Assembly (NCBI GenBank): GCA_902496505.1 | Contig: CABVBB010000190.1 | Span: forward strand, 1 to 5,444 | Source: an uncultured Peptococcaceae bacterium | GTDB taxonomy: Bacteria; Bacillota; Peptococcia; Peptococcales; Peptococcaceae | Direction: 5' to 3' | DNA length: 5,444 nt | Shown here: positions 1-5,438 of the stretch, one piece after another | Layout of the letters: every line of letters starts with the position of its first letter | Numbering within the stretch: position 1 is the stretch's first letter | The notes under the pieces: generated by a model | Seen by the model: the letters and a program-made list of their open reading frames with translations, nothing else | What the model was told of the DNA's origin: nothing | Databases searched by the model: none | Program-made: the position numbers and the translations under genes

Positions 1-393
1 TGCCTTTTCCTCATAAGGCACATCCGGCACGATCAGTGCATCGATGCCCACCTCTTGGCAGCGGGTCATGAACCGCTCCACGCCGTAGGTATACACCGGA
101 TTCATGTAGGTCATGAACGCCAAAGGCACTTGAGACGCTGTCCGCACCCGCGCCACCATCTCAAAGATCCCGTCCGTAGTGGTACCGCCGGCCAAAGCGC
201 GGTTGTCCGCCTCTTGGATGACCGGCCCTTCGGCGATCGGATCCGAAAACGGAATACCGATCTCGATCAAATCCGCCCCAGCCTCTGCCATAGCCAAGAT
301 CAGCTGCTCTGTTGTCTCCAGATCAGGATCGCCTGCTGTTAAAAATGGGATGAATGCTTTGCCGGAAGCAAAAGCCTGCTTTGTTTTACTCAT
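1..393 (-). CDS. trpA: Tryptophan synthase alpha chain, N-terminal half (cut by window edge)
   Basis: The alpha subunit cleaves indole-3-glycerol phosphate to indole and glyceraldehyde-3-phosphate in the cytoplasm and passes indole to TrpB through the alpha2beta2 tunnel. Only the first 131 codons are in the window; the family is usually about 260 residues. Visible signatures are [11 protein letters not shown] (14-24), [12 protein letters not shown] (41-52), where E44 corresponds to the catalytic Glu49 of E. coli, and YMNPVY (97-102). The second catalytic acid, Asp60 in E. coli, is Glu here (AEGPVIQ, E55). From memory this variant occurs in other Firmicutes, so I do not read it as inactivation. 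The ATG lies inside the end of trpB (8-nt overlap) with a strong SD just upstream, so translation is probably coupled and transcription controlled by the trpB T-box. The gene continues beyond base 1, so its C-terminus and downstream neighbours are unknown. Confidence 0.97.
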   Translation of the reverse strand, partial: MSKTKQAFASGKAFIPFLTAGDPDLETTEQLILAMAEAGADLIEIGIPFSDPIAEGPVIQEADNRALAGGTTTDGIFEMVARVRTASQVPLAFMTYMNPVYTYGVERFMTRCQEVGIDALIVPDVPYEEKA

Positions 394-1570
394 GTAGATC
401 CACTCCTTTATAACGGGCAATCGCTGCCACATCTTTATCACCACGGCCTGACAAACAAATGACCATGATCTCGTCTTTTCCCATCGTCGGCGCCAGTTTG
501 CGGGCATAAGCCACTGCGTGCGCACTTTCGATCGCCGGAATGATGCCCTCCATACGGGCCAGGTATTCAAAAGCTGCCACAGCCTCGTCATCCGTCACCG
601 GCACGTACGTCGCCCGACCACTGTCATACAGCGCCGCGTGTTCCGGCCCGATGCCCGGGTAATCCAGCCCTGCTGAGATCGAATACACCGGCGCGATCTG
701 ACCATATTCATCCTGACAGAAATACGACTTCATCCCGTGGAAGATGCCCACGGTGCCATTGGCCACGGTCGCAGCATTCTGCGCCGTATCCACGCCCAGC
801 CCCGCTGCCTCACAGCCGATCAAACGCACCGACGGTTCCTCGATGAAATCATAGAACAGTCCCATCGCATTGCTGCCGCCGCCGACACAAGCCATGACCA
901 CATCCGGCAGACGGCCTTCCTTAGCCATGAGCTGCTCCCGCACTTCCTCGCCGATAATCTTCTGGAAGTCCCGCACGATGGTCGGGAAAGGATGCGGCCC
1001 CATCACCGAGCCCAAGACATAGAGCGTATCCTCCATGCGGCTGCTCCATTCCCGCATAGCCTCATTGACTGCATCCTTGAGCGTCATGGTGCCGCTGGTC
1101 ACCGGATGCACCTTGGCCCCCAAGAGCTCCATGCGGTAAACATTGAGCGCCTGCCGCTCCGTGTCCTCCTTACCCATGTAGATCTCGCACTCCAATCCCA
1201 AAAGCGCCGCCGCTGTGGCTGTCGCCACTCCGTGCTGACCTGCGCCCGTCTCCGCGATCACCCGCGTTTTGCCCATTTTCTTAGCTAAGAGCACCTGGCC
1301 CAATGTATTGTTGATCTTATGCGCGCCAGTATGGTTGAGATCCTCCCGCTTGAGGTAGATCTTGGCCCCGCCCAGATCCTTCGTCATCTTTTCCGCATAA
1401 TACAGCCGCGACGGCCGCCCCGCATACTCATCCAACAGCGTCTTCAATTCCGCCTGAAAATCCGCATCATTTTTGTAATACGCGTAAGCCTCCTCCAATT
1501 CCTCGACTGCTGTCATCAGCGTCTCCGGTACAAACTGCCCGCCATACGCGCCAAAACGTCCCTTTGTCAT
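386..1570 (-). CDS. trpB: Tryptophan synthase beta chain
   Basis: TrpB is the PLP enzyme that condenses indole with L-serine to form L-tryptophan. Signatures, numbered from the chosen start: [15 protein letters not shown] (4-18); [13 protein letters not shown] with Schiff-base Lys85 (80-92); AETGAGQHG with catalytic Glu107 (106-114); the PLP-phosphate loop GGGSNAMG (230-237); [13 protein letters not shown] (299-311), which contains the aspartate that closes over indole; and SGRGDKD with Ser374, which contacts the PLP pyridine nitrogen. The product is 394 residues, normal for canonical TrpB (TrpB1 type). The frame is open 13 codons further upstream to an ATG at 1609, but that ATG sits in the T-tract of the leader terminator and has no SD. 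The ATG at 1568-1570 has AGAAGGAG at a good distance and begins with the family's usual N-terminus. trpB is the first gene after a Trp T-box, with no trpE, trpD, trpC or trpF ahead of it. Confidence 0.98.
   Translation of the reverse strand: MTKGRFGAYGGQFVPETLMTAVEELEEAYAYYKNDADFQAELKTLLDEYAGRPSRLYYAEKMTKDLGGAKIYLKREDLNHTGAHKINNTLGQVLLAKKMGKTRVIAETGAGQHGVATATAAALLGLECEIYMGKEDTERQALNVYRMELLGAKVHPVTSGTMTLKDAVNEAMREWSSRMEDTLYVLGSVMGPHPFPTIVRDFQKIIGEEVREQLMAKEGRLPDVVMACVGGGSNAMGLFYDFIEEPSVRLIGCEAAGLGVDTAQNAATVANGTVGIFHGMKSYFCQDEYGQIAPVYSISAGLDYPGIGPEHAALYDSGRATYVPVTDDEAVAAFEYLARMEGIIPAIESAHAVAYARKLAPTMGKDEIMVICLSGRGDKDVAAIARYKGVDLHE
403..409 (-). promoter_or_regulatory. Ribosome binding site of trpA inside trpB
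   Basis: AAAGGAG on the minus strand lies 9 nt before the trpA ATG (391-393), inside the last codons of trpB. It fixes the trpA start and supports independent but coupled initiation at the ATGAGTAA overlap. Confidence 0.85.
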
Positions 1571-1577
1571 CTCAAAT

Positions 1578-1585
1578 CTCCTTCT
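1578..1585 (-). promoter_or_regulatory. Ribosome binding site of trpB (decides the start)
   Basis: AGAAGGAG on the minus strand ends 7 nt before the ATG at 1570. It supports this start over the in-frame ATG at 1609, which lies in the terminator and has no SD. Confidence 0.85.
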
Positions 1586-1607
1586 TTCTCCAATGATCCA
1601 CTGCAAC

Positions 1608-1656
1608 AAAAAAAGCCTTTGTTCCTCATGATAAATTGATCATAAGGGACAAAAGC
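1608..1656 (-). terminator. Attenuation terminator of the trp T-box leader
   Basis: On the minus strand an 18-nt arm (1656-1639) pairs with 1632-1615, with one C/A mismatch and two G-U pairs, around a CAATTT loop. Seven T residues follow (1614-1608). The 5' arm contains CTTTTGTCCC, which is also the 3' half of the T-box antiterminator. The two structures therefore exclude each other, as expected for a transcriptional attenuator: uncharged tRNA-Trp should favour the antiterminator and charged tRNA the terminator. Confidence 0.92.
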
Positions 1657-1665
1657 TCTAAACTT

Positions 1666-1680
1666 CTGCGGTACCACCCA
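1666..1680 (-). promoter_or_regulatory. T-box consensus element (antiterminator)
   Basis: TGGGTGGTACCGCAG on the minus strand matches the conserved T-box sequence (GGGTGGNACCGCG-like). The TGGT bulge would pair with the unacylated tRNA 3' end. The variable fourth base is U, which pairs with A73 or, by wobble, G73. Confidence 0.93.
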
Positions 1681-1916
1681 AATTGCCACGTCATCGACAT
1701 GACCGCTCACTTCACATACTATCATATGCGCTCCACTGATAACGGACAGAGTTCCCGTCAGCGCCTACTCGCTATAAAAACTTTCAGGCTGCCCTCGCAA
1801 GTCCATTCAGAATCATTTAGGCCGCTGCACTCCCACCACCGGCAGCTCTCTGGAGGTCATCCATCATTCCTACTTACCCTTGCTCACAGGTTTCATATTT
1901 ATTCTTGTTTTCCCAT

Positions 1917-1945
1917 AGTATATAGACTGCCGCCGCAAATGTCAA
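1917..1945 (-). promoter_or_regulatory. Sigma-A-type promoter of the trpBA T-box leader
   Basis: On the minus strand TTGACA (1945-1940) is a perfect -35, followed by a 17-bp spacer and TATACT (1922-1917) as -10, one mismatch from consensus. Transcription should start around 1909-1911. The promoter lies only some 35 bp beyond the terminator of the upstream sigma gene, so trpBA is an independent transcription unit. Such a strong promoter fits a gene whose control is exerted later, at the T-box terminator. Confidence 0.9.
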
Positions 1946-1978
1946 GCATTTTTTTCATCAATATCCCTTGCCTCACCT

Positions 1979-2008
1979 AAAAAGCCGCCCCCGAAATGGG
2001 AGCGGCTT
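1979..2008 (-). terminator. Intrinsic terminator of the cysK-sigma unit
   Basis: On the minus strand AAGCCGCTCCC (2008-1998) pairs over 11 bp (one G-U) with GGGGGCGGCTT (1992-1982) around an ATTTC loop, and the run of T ends at 1979. It begins 12 nt after the sigma factor stop codon. Confidence 0.92.
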
Positions 2009-2020
2009 CGTTTATATCCC

Positions 2021-2656
2021 TCAGCCGATGGAGAGCAGGGCCTTGGAATTATTGACTTTTTTGCGGATACGCTGCACGGCGTTGTCCACAGATTTATTTT
2101 CTAATTGCAGCGCATCGGTGATCTCATTGTAGGAATGGCCCATCAGACGCATCATCAGCACGTTCATCTCCATTTTGGAGAGCATGCCGTTGATCTGGTT
2201 CATGACCTCGTTGTAGGATTCTTTGTCCACGACCACGCTTTCCGGCGAAACGATATTGCCGTTGCTGTCTTTTTCCACGAGGTAGGCCATCTTATCCATG
2301 CTGCAATCCTCACTGCCTTCAGCAAAGCTGCTCATGGAGATCGCATCGTTCAAGACCATGTGCTTCTTGCGGTTGGAGCGCTTCACACAGGAATCCAATT
2401 CCCGCTTGACGCACAGATAGGCGAAATTCTTGAACAGCTTGCCATTTTGGGGATCATAATATTTGACAGCCTGAACAAAGCCGATCATAGCCTCCTGCAT
2501 CAAATCATCCCGTTCGCCGTCCTTGAGAAAATATTTGTCGCAAATATAATTCAAAAGACCTTGGTATTTTTTGAGCAGAAACTCCATTGCCAACTCGTCA
2601 CCCTGCTGGGCTTTCAAAATAATGTCTGATTCTTGCCTGTCTGCATAACTGTCCAT
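2021..2656 (-). CDS. SigH/Spo0H-like RNA polymerase sigma factor
   Basis: This 211-residue sigma-70-family protein is close in size and layout to B. subtilis SigH (218 aa). Region 2 is clear: DDLMQEAMIGFVQAVKYYDP (50-69, core-binding and -10 region), then FKNFAYLCVKREL...KRSNRKKHMVLND (75-104), matching the SigH pattern of QEGMIGLYKAI and ATRQKHIPLN. A linker with many Ser, Asp and Glu (about 109-150) follows, then region 4 with a helix-turn-helix, GHSYNEITDALQLENKSVDNAVQRIRKKV (173-201). Regions 1.1 and 3 are absent. SigH controls early sporulation and competence in Bacillus; the regulon here is unknown. The ATG at 2654-2656 is chosen over a TTG two codons upstream because AAAAGGAG ends 9 nt before the ATG and only 3 nt before the TTG. 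The gene follows cysK by 41 bp with no terminator between them and has its own terminator. This is not the B. subtilis sigH neighbourhood (rpmG-secE-nusG), so it may be a paralogue; hence no gene symbol. Confidence 0.88.
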   Translation of the reverse strand: MDSYADRQESDIILKAQQGDELAMEFLLKKYQGLLNYICDKYFLKDGERDDLMQEAMIGFVQAVKYYDPQNGKLFKNFAYLCVKRELDSCVKRSNRKKHMVLNDAISMSSFAEGSEDCSMDKMAYLVEKDSNGNIVSPESVVVDKESYNEVMNQINGMLSKMEMNVLMMRLMGHSYNEITDALQLENKSVDNAVQRIRKKVNNSKALLSIG

Positions 2657-2665
2657 GATCAATTT

Positions 2666-2673
2666 CTCCTTTT
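2666..2673 (-). promoter_or_regulatory. Ribosome binding site of the sigma gene (decides the start)
   Basis: AAAAGGAG on the minus strand lies 9 nt before the ATG at 2656 and 3 nt before the in-frame TTG at 2662. The spacing favours the ATG. Confidence 0.8.
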
Positions 2674-2697
2674 AATGTCTCTCGCGCTTATATCGTT

Positions 2698-3618
2698 TTA
2701 CGCTTCGCTGAATAATTCGGTGGATAGATACCGTTCGCCGGTATCAGGCAGGATAACGACGATGCGTTTGCCCGCATTTTCCGGCCGTTTAGCTACAGCG
2801 AATGCCCCTGCTGCGGCAGCACCGGAAGAGATCCCCACCAGCAGGCCTTCTTTCTTGGCCAGCTGACGCCCCATGGCCAGCGCGTCGTCTTCGTCGACCA
2901 TGATCACTTCATCCAATAAACTCTGATCCAACACCTTAGGCACAAAACCTGCGCCGATGCCTTGGATCTTATGCGGCCCTTTGGGACGGCCATTAAGCAC
3001 CGCCGACTGCAAGGGCTCTACGCCGATGATCTGGATATCCGGCTTATATTCCTTGAGCCCGCGGGCAAGGCCAGTGATGGTGCCGCCCGTACCGATCGCC
3101 GAAACGAGAATATCCACGCGGCCTTCGGTATCTGCCCAGATCTCCTGAGCAGTGGTCAGATAATGAGCCTCTGCATTATCTGGATTATCGAACTGTCCGC
3201 AGCAGAAGCTGCCGGGGATGTTTTTGAGCAGTTCTTCCGCTTTGGCGATAGCGCCGGACATGCCCTCAGCTGCCGGTGTCAGGATGATCTCTGCGCCGTA
3301 GGCTTTGAGCAGGCTCTGCCGCTCTTGGCTCATATTTTCCGGCATCGTCAGGATGACCTTGTAGCCCTTGACCGCGCCCACCAAAGCCAAGCCAACGCCC
3401 GTATTGCCGCTGGTCGGTTCGACGATGGTCGCCCCCGGCTGGATATCGCCCCGTTTTTCCGCCTGCTCCAGCATGTAATAAGCTGGGCGGTCCTTGATGC
3501 TGCCGCCGGGATTAAAAAATTCAACTTTAGCTACGATCTCTGCTGGCAGTTCCTCTGCCAAATGCAGCTGCACCATCGGCGTCTTGCCGATCAATTGACA
3601 AACGTTATCATATATCAT
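2698..3618 (-). CDS. cysK: O-acetylserine sulfhydrylase (cysteine synthase A)
   Basis: CysK makes L-cysteine and acetate from O-acetyl-L-serine and sulfide, the last step of sulfur assimilation, in the cytoplasm. It is a fold-type II PLP enzyme of 306 residues, a normal length. Motifs: NPGGSIKDR with Schiff-base Lys42 (36-44); the substrate loop [11 protein letters not shown] (68-78); GQFDNPDN (141-148); the PLP-phosphate loop GTGGT (176-180); [12 protein letters not shown] (216-227); and GISSGAA with Ser265 near the PLP pyridine nitrogen (262-268). There is no C-terminal CBS domain, which argues against cystathionine beta-synthase, although an OAS-related relative with a different acyl-serine donor cannot be excluded. 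The start is well supported: GGAGG (3631-3627) lies 8 nt before the ATG. A sigma factor gene follows 41 bp downstream on the same strand, and an MFS permease is divergent upstream. No cysE is in the window. Confidence 0.95.
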   Translation of the reverse strand: MIYDNVCQLIGKTPMVQLHLAEELPAEIVAKVEFFNPGGSIKDRPAYYMLEQAEKRGDIQPGATIVEPTSGNTGVGLALVGAVKGYKVILTMPENMSQERQSLLKAYGAEIILTPAAEGMSGAIAKAEELLKNIPGSFCCGQFDNPDNAEAHYLTTAQEIWADTEGRVDILVSAIGTGGTITGLARGLKEYKPDIQIIGVEPLQSAVLNGRPKGPHKIQGIGAGFVPKVLDQSLLDEVIMVDEDDALAMGRQLAKKEGLLVGISSGAAAAGAFAVAKRPENAGKRIVVILPDTGERYLSTELFSEA

Positions 3619-3662
3619 CAGGAATACCTCCGTTAACTTTCTACTGTACTGACCTTGACTCT

Positions 3663-3671
3663 ATTATAACA
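3663..3671 (-). promoter_or_regulatory. Extended -10 promoter of cysK
   Basis: On the minus strand TGTTATAAT is a perfect extended -10 (TGnTATAAT). The hexamer is at 3668-3663 and the predicted start is near 3656, leaving a 5' leader of about 38 nt. No good -35 is visible at 16-18 bp (GAACCA at 17 bp), so the promoter probably leans on the extended -10 or on an activator. Confidence 0.75.
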
Positions 3672-3723
3672 TTGATTTATGCTCTTGGTTCTTTGAATTA
3701 AGTAACAAGTTTCATTGATTTTA

Positions 3724-3796
3724 GGAAATTGTCAAGATGTCCGCGCAAAATTCACCCACAATTTCTAGGTGTGCAACGCCATTTTGCACAATTTCT
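3724..3796. repeat. Three copies of ACAATTTC in the divergent intergenic region
   Basis: ACAATTTC occurs at 3758-3765 and 3788-3795 on the plus strand, and inverted (GAAATTGT) at 3725-3732. The two direct copies extend to CACAATTTCT and lie exactly 30 bp apart; the inverted copy starts 33 bp before the first direct one. Their location between two divergent promoters suggests binding sites for a regulator, but no factor can be named from sequence. Confidence 0.5.
3770..3790. promoter_or_regulatory. Candidate operator dyad TGTGCAA-N7-TTGCACA
   Basis: This is a perfect inverted repeat with 7-bp arms and a 7-bp spacer, 21 bp in all, centred at 3780. That is about 58 bp upstream of the predicted permease start and about 124 bp upstream of the predicted cysK start. 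It has the T-N11-A form used by LysR-type regulators, and its position is typical of an activator site for the permease. The second arm overlaps the last ACAATTTC copy. The cognate protein is not in this window. Confidence 0.5.
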
Positions 3797-3822
3797 CGCT
3801 GTTAGCCCCCCTTCTGGATACC

Positions 3823-3831
3823 TGATACAAT
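3823..3831 (+). promoter_or_regulatory. Extended -10 promoter of the MFS gene
   Basis: TGATACAAT fits an extended -10 (TGnTATAAT with one mismatch in the hexamer, TACAAT at 3826-3831). The region 16-18 bp upstream has no good -35 (TTAGCC at 18 bp). The predicted start is near 3838. The candidate operator dyad lies just upstream, consistent with regulated expression. Confidence 0.6.
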
Positions 3832-3875
3832 AAAGAAAATGTATTTATCTATTATTTTCGAAAGGAAGGAATTTC

Positions 3876-5048
3876 ATGCACGACTTTATGAAAAAAGCCA
3901 CTCTCATCCTCTGCGGCCTTGCCATGGTCATCGGCAGCACCTTATTAGCGCCAGCCATGCAGAAGATCGCACTGGAATACCCCAACGCCTCACCCACTGT
4001 CCTGCCCCTGATGATCACGCTGCCTGCGCTGACCCTCTTAGCAGGACTCATCGTAAGCTCCGCGCTGACCAGCAAATTCCCCATCAAGACGCTGATCTTA
4101 AGCGGCATCATCCTGATCCTCATCGGCGGTGTCCTGCCCTATTTCATCCACTCGCTTACGGTGATCATCATTTTGCGCGGCGTCCTCGGCATAGGTCTGG
4201 GGATGATCATGCCGCTGCAAACAGCACTCTTTGCCGAATATGAAGAAGCACAGCGTTCTGTTCTCATTGGTGCCAATGTCACTGCCAACTGCGTCCTAGG
4301 CGTCATTTTTTTCGCCCTGGCCGGCAAACTGGCTGAGATCAACTGGCGGCTGATCTTTCTGCTTTATGGCTGTTTCGTACTGATCTTCATCTTGGCCATC
4401 ATCTACATTCCCAAGCGTCCACCAGTGGCAGCCACCGCTTCCTCAGCCGCTGCAGCGGCTTCCCGTCGCCGGCTGCCTGCCAGCGTCTTCGTCTATTGCT
4501 TCATCATTGCTCTGGTGACTCTGACTACGTACGTCATGACCACCATCATCGCCAATTATTTAGCATATTACAATTTAGGCAGTGCCAGTACTGTCGGCCT
4601 CCTATCTGCCATGTCTACCGCTATTGGCGCCATTGGCGGCATGCTGGTTCCGCTCATCACCAAATATCTGCGCAACTACGCTTCATCCATTCTTGTGTTA
4701 ATGTGCGCCATTGGTTTCTTCTGCTACACTCTGACCAGTTCCTTAGGGTTCATTGCCGTTGGCATGGCGCTTACTGGATTTGCCCAAAGTGTGCTCAACT
4801 GCATCTTGACCTTCAAGCTCACCCAAGCCGTGCCCCTGGAACAAGTATCCAAAGTTTCTTCCTTCTACCTGGCAACGCTCTTTATCGGTCAATTTCTCTC
4901 GCCATATTGGCTCATGCTGCACAAAAGCGTGCTGCATTTACCCAGTGATGCCGCAGCCTTCGGTGTCTACGCCATCGTTATAGCTGTATTGGCAGCCTTT
5001 GTCTTCTGCTGGATGCGCCGTGAAGACCGTATGGCTGATAATCACTAA
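3876..5048 (+). CDS. MFS permease, 12 TM segments, substrate unknown
   Basis: This 390-residue integral membrane protein is of the major facilitator superfamily, probably proton-coupled. About 12 hydrophobic segments are readable (roughly 8-28, 41-63, 71-90, 93-118, 130-150, 157-178, 203-226, 236-261, 269-288, 290-312, 328-348, 361-380). The usual six-plus-six split falls at a basic, alanine-rich cytoplasmic loop (KRPPVAAT...AASRRRLP, 180-201). The TM4 motif B arginine is present (LRGVLGIGLGM, Arg101) and WRLIFLLYG (157-165) is typical of the TM5/6 junction. Motif A between TM2 and TM3 is degenerate (SALTSKFPIKTL), lacking the usual Gly and Asp-Arg signature, and TM5 lacks a standard motif C proline. 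It resembles DHA1-like efflux proteins, but drug export is not shown and amino-acid or metabolite transport is equally possible. The ATG at 3876 follows AAGGAAGGA and is preferred over an in-frame ATG at 3888. It is divergent from cysK. Confidence 0.88.
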   Translation: MHDFMKKATLILCGLAMVIGSTLLAPAMQKIALEYPNASPTVLPLMITLPALTLLAGLIVSSALTSKFPIKTLILSGIILILIGGVLPYFIHSLTVIIILRGVLGIGLGMIMPLQTALFAEYEEAQRSVLIGANVTANCVLGVIFFALAGKLAEINWRLIFLLYGCFVLIFILAIIYIPKRPPVAATASSAAAAASRRRLPASVFVYCFIIALVTLTTYVMTTIIANYLAYYNLGSASTVGLLSAMSTAIGAIGGMLVPLITKYLRNYASSILVLMCAIGFFCYTLTSSLGFIAVGMALTGFAQSVLNCILTFKLTQAVPLEQVSKVSSFYLATLFIGQFLSPYWLMLHKSVLHLPSDAAAFGVYAIVIAVLAAFVFCWMRREDRMADNH

Positions 5049-5075
5049 CAAATCCAACCTCTTTCGTTTTGTCAA

Positions 5076-5101
5076 AAGGCGGCCCTCGAGGCCGTCTTTT
5101 T
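5076..5101 (+). terminator. Intrinsic terminator of the MFS gene
   Basis: AAGGCGGCC (5076-5084) pairs over 9 bp, with one G-U, with GGCCGTCTT (5090-5098) around CTCGA, and the T run ends at 5101. It starts 27 nt after the permease stop. Confidence 0.88.
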
Positions 5102-5113
5102 ATACATATACCA

Positions 5114-5143
5114 AAAAGCAGCTGTCCATAAACAGCTGCTTTT
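5114..5143 (-). terminator. Terminator hairpin of the DUF2007 gene, probably bidirectional
   Basis: AAAAGCAGCTG (5114-5124) and CAGCTGCTTTT (5133-5143) form a perfect 11-bp stem with an 8-nt loop. On the minus strand the hairpin is followed by five T (5117-5113) and lies about 20 nt after the stop of the small gene to its right. The flanking A and T tracts let it work in both directions, giving the convergent pair separate but adjacent terminators. Confidence 0.87.
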
Positions 5144-5162
5144 CCTTTACCAATATTTAACG

Positions 5163-5438
5163 CTATACATCCTCTTCGTTATCCTCAAGCCCCTTGTTTT
5201 GATACGCATCCACCAAAACCTTAGCTTGTTCGTAATCCTTTTGGTATACATAAATATTGACATCCAAACCGCCAGTCGTGACCGCCGCCTGTCCCAAATA
5301 AGGCTTCAATCCGCTGTTGGTCCTGGCATCCCTAGCCAGCGCCAAGATATGCTCCGTCTGCAAAAGCCCCATCAGCATCGACCGCTCGATATCATTGGTC
5401 ACCGTCGTCAGTAACACCAATTCCTCCTGCTCACCCAT
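5163..5438 (-). CDS. Small DUF2007-type protein (putative signal-transducing family)
   Basis: This 91-residue acidic, soluble-looking protein has no signal peptide or membrane segment. Its pattern, LVLLTTVTNDIERSMLMGLLQTEHILALARD (7-37), GLKPYLG (43-49) and LDVNIYVYQKDYEQAKVLVDAY (58-79), matches my memory of DUF2007 proteins. These are small ferredoxin-like-fold proteins called putative signal transducers, and no biochemical function is established. The C-terminal tail is rich in Glu and Asp (LEDNEEDV). The ATG at 5436-5438 gives the usual family length, but only 6 nt upstream are visible and they hold no SD. The frame stays open to the window edge, so a start further right is possible. The gene converges on the MFS permease and is closed by its own hairpin terminator. 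Confidence 0.8.
   Translation of the reverse strand: MGEQEELVLLTTVTNDIERSMLMGLLQTEHILALARDARTNSGLKPYLGQAAVTTGGLDVNIYVYQKDYEQAKVLVDAYQNKGLEDNEEDV

Larger units (their letters stand above)
1608..1910 (-). promoter_or_regulatory. T-box riboswitch, tryptophan-specific (UGG specifier)
   Basis: This leader RNA of about 300 nt senses tRNA-Trp charging. Stem I base: GCAAG (1883-1879) pairs with CTTGC (1801-1797). Above it the specifier loop has AGTA (1874-1871) opposite GAA (1808-1806), the expected loop-E motif, followed by the specifier codon TGG (1805-1803) and a purine. GGAAT (1870-1866) pairs with ATTCT (1813-1809) on top. The distal part has the AG-bulge region and GCTGC (1846-1842) pairing with GCAGC (1828-1824) around a GGTGGTG-containing loop. 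A conserved GAGTAGGC block and a stem III region follow. The T-box sequence itself is TGGGTGGTACCGCAG (1680-1666), whose TGGT bulge (1676-1673) would bind the tRNA NCCA end. CAGAAG (1668-1663) pairs with CTTTTG (1655-1650), and GGG (1679-1677) with CCC (1648-1646), to make the antiterminator. The 5' end is estimated from the promoter. The class is certain from these elements; Trp specificity rests on the UGG position and the downstream trpBA genes. Confidence 0.95.

Noticed and set aside
737..1288. 183-codon plus-strand open frame opposite trpB
   Set aside because: It is a shadow of trpB, rich in His, Arg and Leu with no domain and no SD. TrpB on the other strand is certain.
1571..1609. N-terminal extension of TrpB by 13 codons
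   Set aside because: The upstream ATG falls in the T tract of the attenuator and has no SD. The ATG at 1570 has both SD and family N-terminus.
1636..1980. 114-codon plus-strand open frame across the trp leader
   Set aside because: The DNA is explained by the T-box leader and promoter on the minus strand, and the translated product looks random.
2105..2629. 174-codon plus-strand open frame opposite the sigma gene
   Set aside because: It is antisense to a clear sigma factor, with no ribosome binding site and no family pattern.
2657..2662. TTG start for the sigma factor
   Set aside because: The SD would be only 3 nt from the TTG but 9 nt from the ATG two codons later.
2962..3636. 224-codon plus-strand open frame opposite cysK
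   Set aside because: Long antisense frames arise from codon bias. CysK has every expected motif and the shadow has none.
3707..3735. Minus-strand TTGACA at 3735-3730 as the cysK -35
   Set aside because: No acceptable -10 lies 16-18 bp downstream (AAACTT at 17 bp), and the extended -10 at 3663-3671 is much better. The hexamer overlaps the repeat copy instead.
3725..3765. GAAATTGT/ACAATTTC as a terminator or riboswitch stem
   Set aside because: It has 8-bp AT-rich arms with a 25-nt loop and no T tract, so a stable RNA hairpin is unlikely. A protein-binding repeat is more plausible.
3619..3875. Hidden small gene or RNA in the divergent region
   Set aside because: I see no start codon with an SD and no structured RNA with a terminator. 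The region is explained by promoters and repeats.
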